Below, in pieces: positions 51,004 through 64,000 of a DNA stretch of 64,000 nt (the first letter of the stretch is position 1; the number at the start of each line of letters is the position of its first letter). The stretch is from Lysobacter enzymogenes. Its GTDB lineage: Bacteria; Pseudomonadota; Gammaproteobacteria; Xanthomonadales; Xanthomonadaceae. The translations under genes were made by a program, and so were the position numbers. Under the pieces are notes generated by a model. The model did not search any database, was not told where the DNA came from, and saw only the letters and a program-made list of their open reading frames with translations. The stretch is from assembly GCF_023617245.1 (NCBI RefSeq), contig NZ_CP067396.1, forward strand, positions 5,235,001-5,299,000, written 5' to 3'.

Positions 51004-51075
51004 GTCGGTCCCGCTCCCCTGGCGCCCCCGCGCCGCAGACATCGGCGCGCCCGTGCGCGCATCGCTCCGATCGGA

Positions 51076-52425
51076 TCAGATCAAATGCGTCGCCCATGCG
51101 CCGAACGCCAGCGCCGCCACCGCCGCGACCGCCGCCGCCGAGGCCGCACCGACCAGGATCTTGTCCTGCTTGCGCGCGCGCTGCAGCGCATCGCCGTAGG
51201 GCATGGTGGTGTGGGCGATCATCGTGTACAGCGGCAGCCAGGTACGCGGCAGCAGCCGGTTCAGCGCCACGTCGATGCGCTTGCGCGCCAGGAACCAGAA
51301 CGACTGCACCTTCTGCTTGAGCTCGACGAAGTTGGCCTTGGACAGTTCGGCCAAGGTGTCGGTATGCGGCCGGCGCGTGCGCTCGTAGTCGGCGAACGCG
51401 GCGCGGCGGTCGCCTGGATGGCGTCCGAGCGCGGCCATCAGCGCCGAGCAGTCCTCGAACGCGGAGTTCATGCCCTGGCCGTAGAACGGATACACCGCGT
51501 GGCAGGCGTCGCCGACCAGCACGATCCACTCGTCCAGGCTCCACGGCGCGGTGCGGGTGGTGATCAGCGAGCCGGTCGGATGACGGTTCCAGTCGTCCAC
51601 CAGGGTCGGCAACAGCGGCACCAGATCGGGGAAGTACTTGTCGAACAGCGCGCGGATCTGCGCCGGCTCGCGCGTGGTGGCGAAGCTGTCCGGGCCTTCG
51701 TGCGGCAGGAACAGGGTCAGCGTGTGCGAGCCGTCGCGGTTGGGATGGGAGACGAAGAAGCAATGCACGCGCGGCCACACGTGCAGCGCTTCCAGCTGGA
51801 TCCGCGAACCGCCGTCGGGCAGCGCCGCGAGGCTCAGTTCCTTGTAGCCCCATTCCAGGTATTCCTGGTGGTAGTCGGCGCGCTCGCCGCGCTGCATTTC
51901 GCGGCGCGCGCGCGAGAACGCGCCGTCGGCGCCAACGGTCCAGGCCGGCTGCACCCGTACCCGCTGTTCGCCGTGCTCGAACTCCAGCTCGCGCGCGTCC
52001 TTGTCGATCCGCGCCAGCCGGTGCTCGAAGTGCAGGCGCACCTGCGGATGGCGCTGCGCGTGGTCGAGCAACAGGCGGTTGAGTTCGTTGCGGTCGATCG
52101 AATGCAGGACCTCGCCGCGGTCCTTGCCGTAGGGCTGGAAGCGGGTGCTGCCGTCGGGCGCGTGGATCACCCGTCCGGCCATCGCCACGGTCAGCGGCAT
52201 CACTTCGTCGAGCAGGCCCACCTCGCTCAATGCCTGGATGCCGCGCTTGGACAGGCCCAGGTTGATCGAACGCCCGCCGCCGGATTGGTCGACGCGCGGA
52301 TCGCTGCGGCGCTCGTACACGTCCACGCCGATGCCCTGGCGTGCCAGCGACAGCGCCAGCAGCGAACCGGCCAGGCCGCCGCCGACGATCGCCACGCGGC
52401 CCGCCGCGTTGTTCTGCTCGGTCAT
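51076..52425 (-). CDS. kmo: Kynurenine 3-monooxygenase
   Basis: A 449-residue FAD enzyme that hydroxylates L-kynurenine to 3-hydroxykynurenine with NADPH and O2. The FAD motif is VAIVGGGLAGSLLALSLARQG near the N-terminus. GRSINLGLSKRG and GDACHAVYPFYGQGMNSAFED are family hallmarks, and a C-terminal membrane helix (GAASAAAVAAVAALAFGAW) matches other Kmo proteins. DUF6875 lies 9 bases upstream and the NRPS genes beyond it, whereas no other kynurenine-pathway gene is in view. It may serve NAD synthesis or feed an aromatic building block into the NRPS product. Confidence 0.9.
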   Translation of the reverse strand: MTEQNNAAGRVAIVGGGLAGSLLALSLARQGIGVDVYERRSDPRVDQSGGGRSINLGLSKRGIQALSEVGLLDEVMPLTVAMAGRVIHAPDGSTRFQPYGKDRGEVLHSIDRNELNRLLLDHAQRHPQVRLHFEHRLARIDKDARELEFEHGEQRVRVQPAWTVGADGAFSRARREMQRGERADYHQEYLEWGYKELSLAALPDGGSRIQLEALHVWPRVHCFFVSHPNRDGSHTLTLFLPHEGPDSFATTREPAQIRALFDKYFPDLVPLLPTLVDDWNRHPTGSLITTRTAPWSLDEWIVLVGDACHAVYPFYGQGMNSAFEDCSALMAALGRHPGDRRAAFADYERTRRPHTDTLAELSKANFVELKQKVQSFWFLARKRIDVALNRLLPRTWLPLYTMIAHTTMPYGDALQRARKQDKILVGAASAAAVAAVAALAFGAWATHLI

Positions 52426-52434
52426 CGCGGGGCC

Positions 52435-53223
52435 TCAGGCGCTGGCGGTGGTGGGCTTGGCCGCGGCGGCGGACTGCGCCTGCAGTTCGATCTCCGCCTC
52501 CACCAGCGCCTTCACCGCCTGGTCGAAGTAGTTGCGCCGCACCGTGCCGCCGAGCCGGCGCAGGTACGAGCGCAGGAACTGGCTGCGCACCTGCGCGGTA
52601 TCGAGCGAACGGCGCAGGAACGGCAGATCGGTCTCGACCATCTGCCGGATCGCCAGCATCGGCACCGGGCTGCGCAGCGGACGGAAGTCCGGGTTGCGCA
52701 GGCCGGGGCTCTCGTTGCTGGCGTGGAACTCGCCGAGCATCAGCCCGAGGTCGACGAAGCTCGGCTTGAGCTGCTGCTGCACTTCGTCGACGAACGCGGC
52801 CGCGTCGTCGCCCAGGTGCGGGAACACGATCAGCACGGTCTTGTTGATCGCCACCTGACCGGTGCGCGGTTCGATCTCGCCGAACAGGTCGCGGTACACG
52901 CTGATCAGTTCGACGATGCGGTCGAGGCTGACGTCGCGGTCCTGGATCTCGGCCAGCCAGATCGTGTCCAGCGCCAGCGCGGTCGGGGTGAACGGGCACA
53001 CCGGCCCGGGACGGCCCACGTCCGGATGCGGGCGGGCGAGGAAGTTGCGGATCCACGCCACCGTGCGCGGCAGCGGCGCGTCGGCCGGCTGGTCGCGTTC
53101 GACCGTGGACGCCTGCATCAGCTTGCCGCGGGCCGCGGCGATCGGGGTCTCGACCACGGTCTGCGCCTGCATCATCAGGCGGTCGGTTTCGATGACCGGA
53201 GTGGAATCGTTGTCTGGAATCAT
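52435..53223 (-). CDS. DUF6875-type protein in NRPS cluster
   Basis: A 262-residue soluble protein. The conserved block is TVAWIRNFLARPHPDVGRPG followed by PVCPFTPTALALDTIWLAE; this G-P-V-C-P-F signature is that of DUF6875 proteins, often found in natural-product clusters. Later segments (NKTVLIVFPHLGDDAAAFVDE, FRPLRSPVPMLAIRQMVETD) are also family-like. The single Cys in VCPF could be functional. It is translationally close to kmo (9 bases). Function is not established; a tailoring role is inference. Confidence 0.7.
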   Translation of the reverse strand: MIPDNDSTPVIETDRLMMQAQTVVETPIAAARGKLMQASTVERDQPADAPLPRTVAWIRNFLARPHPDVGRPGPVCPFTPTALALDTIWLAEIQDRDVSLDRIVELISVYRDLFGEIEPRTGQVAINKTVLIVFPHLGDDAAAFVDEVQQQLKPSFVDLGLMLGEFHASNESPGLRNPDFRPLRSPVPMLAIRQMVETDLPFLRRSLDTAQVRSQFLRSYLRRLGGTVRRNYFDQAVKALVEAEIELQAQSAAAAKPTTASA

Positions 53224-53524
53224 TGCCGTTTCATCCCTGCATACTTGGCTTGGTTCGAACCCACGCAGCGCTCAGCGCGGCGGTCCGTGTGCGCTTCGCC
53301 GGTGGCGGCGAGGCTGCGTGTGTTTCCGGTCGAAAGCGTCGCGATCGGGAATCGTCCCGCTCCTGGCGTTTTTTCCTGGCTTGTTTTTTCCTGCCCCGAT
53401 CTGGATAGATCGCAATCCGGGGGCGTTTTCCGTCGTCTTCGCCGCCGCTCGCTCCTCCGCGCCGATGCGCGGCATCCAGCGCGAAGCGGCGGTTCGCGCA
53501 GGGTGCGCCCGGCCGGGCCGCGGA
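53224..53524. other. Promoter gap between MFS and DUF6875 genes
   Basis: A 301-base gap without a gene on a strand otherwise tightly packed. GTTTTTTCCTG occurs twice 15 bases apart (53368-53378 and 53383-53393). The DUF6875-kmo genes probably have their own promoter here. Confidence 0.45.
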
Positions 53525-54892
53525 TCAGACTGCGCATCGGGCGTCTCCCTGGGCGGCGCCGGCGGGCGCCTCGGAGTCAGCATGCGCCACCGCCGGCGCA
53601 GCCAGTGCGTCGGGCAGGTCGTTCTCGACCTCGCGGATCGCGCGCCGCGACCACGCCACCGCGGCGATGGTCATCATCGCCGCGCCCAGCACCAGGAACA
53701 TCAGCCCCAGCCCGCGCCCCGGCCCGACCCCGATCAGCAAGCCGAGCGAACCGGCCAGCGCGCCGTCGGCCGCCATCAGCGGCTCGAACACGTGCTCGGC
53801 CAGCGGGCCGGCCAGGCAGAACGCCAGCGGCATCGCCGATTCGGCCAGCACGCGCTGGATCGCGAAGCAGCGGCCCTGCAGTTCCGCCGGCACCTTGCTC
53901 TGCCACAGCGTCGCGTTGCAGGCGTTGATCACCGGCACGCTGAGGAAGAATGCGAAGCCGGCCACCACCAGCAGCGGGAACGACGGGCGCAGGCCGTGCG
54001 CGGCCAGGAACAGCCCGGCCAGCATCGAGAAGCCGAGCACGCCGACCACGCGCCGGCGCGGCCCGCCCCAGGTGCTCATCAACAATCCGCCGAACAGCAG
54101 GCCGCTGCCGCCGATGGCCATCTGCACGCCCAGCAGCGCCGGATCGGCGACCGACAGGATCAGCGGCGTGATCGCGATGCTGGCGATGCCGAACATGAAG
54201 TTGCTCAGCCCGAACACGATCAGCAGCCCCATCAGCCCGCGCCGCTCGCGCACGTAGGCGAAGCCGGTCGAGGCTTCCTGCCACAGGCCCTGTTGCGGCG
54301 CCTGCGGATCGCGCGCCAGCCGCGGCACCTTGGCCAGGCACAGCGCCAGCAGGCCGATCACGAAGGTCAGCGCATCGACCACCAGCACGCCCTGCAGCGA
54401 GATCGTGCTGACCAGCACGCCGGCCAGCAGCGGCCCGCCGACCTGGGCCACGGCGAAACCGGTCTGGACCAGGCCGTTGACCCGGGTCAGCTGGTCGGCG
54501 CTGGCCAACAGCGGAATGCTGGCCGCGTACGCTGGTTGCAGGAACGCGTTCGACAACGCGACCGCGCCGACGCCGACATAGATATGCCACATCGCCAGAT
54601 GCCCGCTCGCCAGCAATCCCGCCAGCGCCAGCATGGTCGCGGCCGAGATCGCCTCGCACACGATCATGGTGCGGCGGCGGTCCCAGCGGTCGACCAGGGC
54701 GCCGGCGAACGGCGAGATCAGCAGCGCCGGCACCGCCATCGACACGAACACCAGGGCGAAGCGCGTGGTCGAACCGGTGGTCTGCAGCACCCACACGCCG
54801 AGCGCGAACGTGGTCAGGCGCGAACCCACGCCGGAGACCAACTGGCCGAACCAGATCAGCAGGAAATCGCGCAGTCCCGACCAGCGGCTCAT
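53525..54892 (-). CDS. MFS exporter of the NRPS cluster
   Basis: A 455-residue major facilitator of the DHA3/macrolide-efflux type. It has about twelve membrane helices, starting LIWFGQLVSGVGSRLTTFAL, with loop 2-3 as ISPFAGALVDRWDRRRTMIV. NACNATLWQSKVPAELQGRCF is typical for the group. The C-terminal tail is polar. Its ATG overlaps the NRPS stop by 4 bases (ATGA), so it should be made with the synthetase and is the likely product exporter or self-resistance pump. Confidence 0.88.
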   Translation of the reverse strand: MSRWSGLRDFLLIWFGQLVSGVGSRLTTFALGVWVLQTTGSTTRFALVFVSMAVPALLISPFAGALVDRWDRRRTMIVCEAISAATMLALAGLLASGHLAMWHIYVGVGAVALSNAFLQPAYAASIPLLASADQLTRVNGLVQTGFAVAQVGGPLLAGVLVSTISLQGVLVVDALTFVIGLLALCLAKVPRLARDPQAPQQGLWQEASTGFAYVRERRGLMGLLIVFGLSNFMFGIASIAITPLILSVADPALLGVQMAIGGSGLLFGGLLMSTWGGPRRRVVGVLGFSMLAGLFLAAHGLRPSFPLLVVAGFAFFLSVPVINACNATLWQSKVPAELQGRCFAIQRVLAESAMPLAFCLAGPLAEHVFEPLMAADGALAGSLGLLIGVGPGRGLGLMFLVLGAAMMTIAAVAWSRRAIREVENDLPDALAAPAVAHADSEAPAGAAQGDARCAV

Positions 54893-57800
54893 GCTTCGGC
54901 CTCCGCCGGCGCCGGCAGCACGCCGCGCGCTTGCAGGAAGCGCAGGTACAGCCGCATCAACGCGGTGTCGGCCGGCGGGCAGATCAGTCCCAGCGGCTCG
55001 ACCGCGCGGGTGCTGGCGCTGCAATCGAACTGCGGCTCGCGCGGGTTGGGATGCTCGGGGAACAGGCCGGCGAACGGCGCCAGCGGGTTCTCGCGCGAGA
55101 CCGCGGCCTGCGCCAACAGCTCGCGCCGCCACTGCGGATAATCGATCTCCTCGACCTGCAGGCCGGCCTCGCGCATCGCCCGCACCGCGTCGGGAATCGC
55201 CAGCCGGCGGCGGTTGTAGAAGTGGAAGGTGCCGTTGGCCTCGCCCGCGCCGAGGGCGATGCGCACGATCGCGCGGCCCACATAATCCACCGGCGCCATG
55301 TCGAAGGCTTCGTCGGGCAAGTGCGGCGCGCGGCCGAGCTGCACGCAGCCCCTGATCCAGGCGTTGAAGTAGTCGCCGGCGTTGCTGGCGCCGGTGTGGC
55401 TGTCGCCGGTGATGCGCGCCGGGCGGTAGATCGCCACCGGCAGGCCGCGTTCGCGCGCCAGCAGCGCCAGCTGTTCGCCGACCCACTTGCTCTGGTTGTA
55501 ACCGCCGTATTGTTCGTCGGCGCGCGGCGGCGGATCGGACTCGCGCACGGTGCGGTCCAGGTTCGACGCAGTCAGGCAGACGCCGAGCGTGGACACCAGA
55601 TGCACCGGCTTGACCCGATGGCGGGTCGCCAGCCGCAGCACTTCGCGGGTACCGCCGACGTTGGCCGCTTCCAGGTGCTCGTACGGGGCGAGGAAGTTGA
55701 CCTGGCCGCCGTTGTGGAAGATCGCCTCGGCGCGCTGCGCCAGCGCATCGAACGCGGCTTCGTCCAGGCCCAGGCGCGGCAGCGCCAGATCGCCCGGCAC
55801 GATCCGCAGGCGCGCTTCGTCGCCCTCGCGCCACAGCTCGTAGCCGCGCAGGTTGTTGCGGATGCGCGCGAGCCCGTCCTCGTCGCTGCCGGCGCGCACC
55901 AGGCACAGGATCTCGGCGTCGCTGACGTCGAGCAGCTCGCGCACCATGTAGGCGCCGAGGAAGCCGGTGGCGCCGGTGATCAGCACCGAACGCGGATGCG
56001 CGCGCGAGGCCGCGGGCAACGCGGCGTTGCGCGGATGGATGTCGTCGTTCAGCCGCACCTGCGCGGCGAGGTCGAACTCGTCCTCGCCGCCGCCGGCGCG
56101 CAGTTCGTCGATGCGCCGCGCCAGCGCGGCCAGGGTCGGCGCGGCGAACACCGTCGCCAACGGCACCTCCACGGCGAGCGCGGCATGCAGCTTGAACACC
56201 AGCGGCAGGGTCATCAGCGAATCGCCGCCGATGGCGAAGAAATCGTCGTCGGCGCTGATCCGCTCGCGGCCCAGCACCTCGCGCCACACCGCCAGCACCG
56301 CGCGTTCGGTGTCGGTCGAGGGCTCGACCAAGGGCCGCTGTTCCAGCAGTTCCTCGCTCGGTTCGGGCAGCGCCTTGCGGTCGATCTTGCCGTTGCGATT
56401 GAGCGGCATGGCCTCGAGCCGCACATACGCCGACGGCAGCAAGGCCTCGGGCAAGCTGCGCGCGAGGTGTTCGCGCCACTGCGCCGGGCCGCTGCCTGGG
56501 TCGGCGACCAGATAGGCGACCAGGCGCTTGTCGCCGGGACGATCCTCGCGCAGCAGCACCGCCGCGGCCTCGACCTGCGGATGCGCTTCCAGCGCGCTCT
56601 CGATTTCGCCCAGCTCGATGCGGAAACCGCGCAGCTTGACCTGGTGGTCGCGGCGGCCGAGGAATTGCAGGGTGCCGTCGGCGTTCCAACGGGCGAGATC
56701 GCCGGTGCGGTACAGCCGCCCGCCCGGCGCGAACGGATCCGGCGGGAAGGCTTCCGCGCTTTGCTCCGGCCGGTTGAGATAACCGCGCGCCACGCCGGCG
56801 CCGCCGATGCACAGCTCGCCGGCGGCGCCGCGCGGCGCCAGTTCGCCGTGCGCGTCGACCACGTACAGGCGCACGCCCGGCAGCGGCCGCCCGATCGGCA
56901 GCTCGCGCGCGGCGAACTCGGCGCCGTCGCGGGTGCTCAGCATCGCCGCGCACACCGAAGTCTCGGTCGGCCCGTAGTGATTGCTCAGCGCCACCCGACC
57001 GTCGGTGATCGCGGCGAAACGGCGCACCTGTTCGACGCCGACGCTCTCGCCGCCGATCATCATCAGCCGCAGCTGCGGCAACAGCGCGCCATCGCGCTTG
57101 CGCGCCGCCCAACCCTCGCTCCAGCGCCGCCACAGCGCCGCCGGCGCGTCGATCGCGCTGACGTGGTGCTCGGCGCAGAACGCTTCCAGCTCGAACGGGC
57201 CGAGCTCGGTCGGATTGGGATGCAGCACCAGCGCCGAACCGCTGGCCAGCGCCGGGAACACGTCGCCGACCGAGGCGTCGAACACCAACGGCGGGATCAT
57301 CAGCAGGCGCTGTCCGGCGAAATCGTGGCCGGCCATGAAGCCCAGGGTCAGGTTGACCGCGCCGCGATGCTCGACGGTCACGCCCTTGGGCTGGCCGGTC
57401 GAACCGGAGGTATAGATGACGTAGGCCGCGTCGTCGGCGGCGATGTCGTCGCAGGGGCGCTGCGGCGACGGCGCGGTTTCGTCGCTGCCGAGCAGCGGTA
57501 CGTCCGTGCCGAGCTCCTGCGCGCGCGCGCGCCACTGCGGCGGCGCCAGCAACGCCTTGGCCGCGGTGTCTTCGAGCAGGAACTGCAGGCGATCGTCCGG
57601 ATGCGCCGGGTCCAGCGGCACATACGCCGCGCCCGCGGCGAGCACGCCGAGCACCGCCACCAGCGCCTCGATAGAGCGGTCGGTCAGCACCGCGACCCGG
57701 CTCTCGCGGCCAGCGCCGAGTTCGCGCAGGCGCCGGCCCAGGCCGTTGGCGCGATGCAGCAGTTCGCGGTAGCTCAGCGCGCGGCCGGGCTCGACCAGCG

Positions 57801-59409
57801 CCGGCGCGTCGGGCGTGCGCGCGGCCTGGGCGGCGAACAGCGAATACAGATCGTTGTGCGCGCACGGCGCGGGCGCGCCGCCGTCGCCCAGCGCGAGCAA
57901 CTGCGCGCGCTGCGCCGCCGGCAGCAGCGACAGCTGCGCCAGCGGCCGGTCCGGCGCGGCCAGCGCATTGCGCAGCAGGGTTTCCAGCTGCTGCTCCAGG
58001 CGCACGATGGTGTCGGCGTCGAACAGGTCGCGGTCGTAGTCGAAGCTGCCGACCAGGCCGCCGTCGCTGGCCGCGCCGAGGGTCAGGGTGATCTCGAAAC
58101 GCGCCGCCATCTCCTGCGACTCGAACACGCGGGTGTCCAGGCCGTGCAGGCGCAGCGGTTCGGCGACCGCGTTCTGCAGCACGAACAAGGTCTGGAACAG
58201 CGGCGTGCGCCCGGGCGCGCGCTCGATCTTGAGCTCGTCGATCACCCGCTCCAGCGGCGCGTCGGCATGGCTCATCGCGTCGAGCACATGGCCGCGGGTG
58301 CGGCGCAGCAGTTCGCGCAGGCTCGGCTCGCCGGAGAGGTCGCCGCGCAACGGCAGGGTGTTGACGAACAGGCCGATCAGCGGCGCGGTGCCCGGCTCGC
58401 CGCGGTTGGCCACCGGCGAGCCGACGACCACGTCGTCCTGGCCGCTGTTGCGCGCCAGCACGGTCTGGAACGCGGCCAGCAACAGCATGAACAAGGTCGC
58501 GTTCTCGCCCTTGGCGAAATCGCCGGCGGCGCGCACCAGTTCCGGCGGCAGGTACATCGCGTAGCGCGCGCCGCGGCCCAGCGGCGCGCTCGAACGCGGC
58601 CGGTCGGTGGGCAGATCGAGCAGGCCGCCGGTGCCGGCCAGCGCATCGCGCCAGAACGCCAGCTGCCGCGCCTGGGTTTGTTCGTGCGCGGGCTCGCGCT
58701 GCCACAACACGCAATCGCCGAACTGCAGCGCCGGCGGCGCCAGCGCGACGTCGGCGGCGCCGATCTCGGCGGCATAGAAACGATTGAACTCGTCGAACAG
58801 CACGCCCAGCGACCAGGCGTCGGAGACGATGTGGTGCAGCACCACCAACAGCGCGTGATCGTCGCGGTCCAGCCGGACCAGGGTCGCGCGCAGCAGCGGC
58901 GGCCGGGCCAGGTCGAACGGACGCACGGTCTCTTCGTCGGCGCGGCGCTGCAGCTCGGCCTCGCGGCGCTGCGGGTCGAGGTCGCTCAGGTCGATCGTCG
59001 GCACCGCGAAGCCGACCTGCGCGGCCACCGTCTGGCGCGGCTCGCCGGCGACTTCGCCGAAGCCGGTGCGCAGCGATTCGTGGCGCGCGATCACCGCGGC
59101 GAACGCGCGCTGCACCGCGCCGGCGTCGAGCGCGCCGCGCAGGCGCAGGTGCGCGTACACGTGGTACGCGCCGGTGCCCGGCTGCAGGCGCTCGAAGAAC
59201 CACATGCGCTGCTGCGCCGCCGACAGCGGCAGCGGCGCGCCCGGTTCGAGCGCGCGCGGCCGGATCGGTTGCGCCGCCGCGCCCGCGCTCTTGCGCGCGG
59301 CCAGTTGCCGCAACAACAGCTCGCGCTGCTGCGGGCTCAACCGCGCCAGGCGCTCGGCGGTGGCGTCGTGCGCACCGTTGCCTTGTGAAGGAGGCGGAGA
59401 CGAACTCAT
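54889..59409 (-). CDS. NRPS, C-A-T-reductase (terminal module)
   Basis: A 1,506-residue terminal synthetase. N-terminal docking-like helices (RLARLSPQQRELLLRQLAAR) precede a condensation domain with active motif HHIVSDAW (His192-193; A replaces the usual G). The adenylation domain (about 500-1000) has YTSGSTGQPKGV. By hand its specificity residues are D-A-G-D-M-G-H-V-C(K); this DAxDxGxV layout is shared by Glu/Gln- and Lys-type codes and is not assigned. The carrier Ser is Ser1064 (IGGDSL). A thioester reductase (about 1138-1495) has ITGATGFLG and GGYNQSKWVGE. Release as aldehyde or alcohol follows from family knowledge. There is no thioesterase. Confidence 0.92.
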   Translation of the reverse strand: MSSSPPPSQGNGAHDATAERLARLSPQQRELLLRQLAARKSAGAAAQPIRPRALEPGAPLPLSAAQQRMWFFERLQPGTGAYHVYAHLRLRGALDAGAVQRAFAAVIARHESLRTGFGEVAGEPRQTVAAQVGFAVPTIDLSDLDPQRREAELQRRADEETVRPFDLARPPLLRATLVRLDRDDHALLVVLHHIVSDAWSLGVLFDEFNRFYAAEIGAADVALAPPALQFGDCVLWQREPAHEQTQARQLAFWRDALAGTGGLLDLPTDRPRSSAPLGRGARYAMYLPPELVRAAGDFAKGENATLFMLLLAAFQTVLARNSGQDDVVVGSPVANRGEPGTAPLIGLFVNTLPLRGDLSGEPSLRELLRRTRGHVLDAMSHADAPLERVIDELKIERAPGRTPLFQTLFVLQNAVAEPLRLHGLDTRVFESQEMAARFEITLTLGAASDGGLVGSFDYDRDLFDADTIVRLEQQLETLLRNALAAPDRPLAQLSLLPAAQRAQLLALGDGGAPAPCAHNDLYSLFAAQAARTPDAPALVEPGRALSYRELLHRANGLGRRLRELGAGRESRVAVLTDRSIEALVAVLGVLAAGAAYVPLDPAHPDDRLQFLLEDTAAKALLAPPQWRARAQELGTDVPLLGSDETAPSPQRPCDDIAADDAAYVIYTSGSTGQPKGVTVEHRGAVNLTLGFMAGHDFAGQRLLMIPPLVFDASVGDVFPALASGSALVLHPNPTELGPFELEAFCAEHHVSAIDAPAALWRRWSEGWAARKRDGALLPQLRLMMIGGESVGVEQVRRFAAITDGRVALSNHYGPTETSVCAAMLSTRDGAEFAARELPIGRPLPGVRLYVVDAHGELAPRGAAGELCIGGAGVARGYLNRPEQSAEAFPPDPFAPGGRLYRTGDLARWNADGTLQFLGRRDHQVKLRGFRIELGEIESALEAHPQVEAAAVLLREDRPGDKRLVAYLVADPGSGPAQWREHLARSLPEALLPSAYVRLEAMPLNRNGKIDRKALPEPSEELLEQRPLVEPSTDTERAVLAVWREVLGRERISADDDFFAIGGDSLMTLPLVFKLHAALAVEVPLATVFAAPTLAALARRIDELRAGGGEDEFDLAAQVRLNDDIHPRNAALPAASRAHPRSVLITGATGFLGAYMVRELLDVSDAEILCLVRAGSDEDGLARIRNNLRGYELWREGDEARLRIVPGDLALPRLGLDEAAFDALAQRAEAIFHNGGQVNFLAPYEHLEAANVGGTREVLRLATRHRVKPVHLVSTLGVCLTASNLDRTVRESDPPPRADEQYGGYNQSKWVGEQLALLARERGLPVAIYRPARITGDSHTGASNAGDYFNAWIRGCVQLGRAPHLPDEAFDMAPVDYVGRAIVRIALGAGEANGTFHFYNRRRLAIPDAVRAMREAGLQVEEIDYPQWRRELLAQAAVSRENPLAPFAGLFPEHPNPREPQFDCSASTRAVEPLGLICPPADTALMRLYLRFLQARGVLPAPAEAEA

Positions 59410-59617
59410 GCGTGCTGCTTCATCCTTGACTACCGTTGCAGGAGGCGCTGGCCCCAGCCAAGCGCCGCGAACCGCTCGCGGGCCGCCGCTCCCGACGGCG
59501 GCCCGGGTACATCCACTGCGTTAACGCAATTCCCGAAAAAACCGGTGTTTCCACCCGCGTTGCGCGAACGCAACGTTCGGCCGCGGCCGGCGCCCCCGCG
59601 CCGCCGCGGCCGCTCGC

Positions 59618-64000
<4,383 letters not shown>

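Noticed and set aside
54931..59388. 1,485-codon open frame on the plus strand
   Set aside because: Shadow of the NRPS gene. No NRPS or other domain in its translation, whereas the minus strand has all core motifs.

Overview
The window is about 70% G+C, densely coded on both strands, and reads as chromosome of a Lysobacter-type member of the Xanthomonadaceae. The grounds are an effector with the Xanthomonadales VirD4-interacting C-terminal domain, a GacA-type regulator resembling those of Xanthomonas, FecI/FecR signalling, a secreted M23 peptidase, and two natural-product loci (a class II lanthipeptide and a large NRPS cluster). No tRNA, rRNA, CRISPR array, insertion sequence or phage gene was seen.

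Layout. 1-2525: FecR (cut by the window edge), its ECF sigma factor and a PsrA-like TetR regulator. 2983-5105: a remnant of a HlyC/CorC protein, then an effector lipase with its lipoprotein immunity partner. 5578-12511: an MFS carrier, an aerolysin/ETX-MTX2-type pore former, a secreted Cys-rich protein, a membrane-anchored winged-helix/STAND-ATPase/TPR regulator, a DP-EP-like protein and a histidine-kinase remnant. 12825-18159: a four-gene envelope-glycan operon (polytopic GT39-like protein, GT2, GT4, LPG-synthase-like membrane protein). 18253-21767: secreted, membrane and small proteins plus GrpB.

21859-28533 (minus): a valine-catabolic operon, mmsA, acyl-CoA dehydrogenase, enoyl-CoA hydratase, 3-hydroxyisobutyryl-CoA hydrolase, mmsB, with queH as last gene. 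Every junction overlaps by 1-4 bases. A well-formed cobalamin riboswitch lies in the leader, which is unexpected; queH encodes the B12-independent counterpart of the B12-dependent QueG and may explain it.

28925-40674: M23 peptidase, a GacA-like regulator that lacks the phospho-acceptor Asp, LysR with a divergent pirin, a chloroperoxidase-type hydrolase, a two-domain protein joining a haem-oxygenase-like diiron domain to a VOC metalloenzyme domain, a class III aminotransferase, a GNAT protein, FadD and an EVE-like protein. 41072-44296: a 69-residue lanthipeptide precursor and its LanM synthetase, with no transporter or protease alongside. 44297-50606: a repeat-rich gap, an ABC-F ATPase, an S41 peptidase, an AraC regulator and an esterase.

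50752-64000 (minus): the 3' part of an NRPS cluster. Three NRPS genes with ATGA or short junctions end in C-A-T-reductase, so the peptide should leave as an aldehyde or alcohol. An MFS exporter, a DUF6875 protein, a kynurenine 3-monooxygenase and a small protein follow. The cluster continues beyond 64000.

The best candidates for undescribed biology are the lanthipeptide pair, the reductase-terminated NRPS with DUF6875 and Kmo, the diiron-VOC fusion, the pore-former/STAND-regulator locus and the riboswitch-led valine/queH operon.
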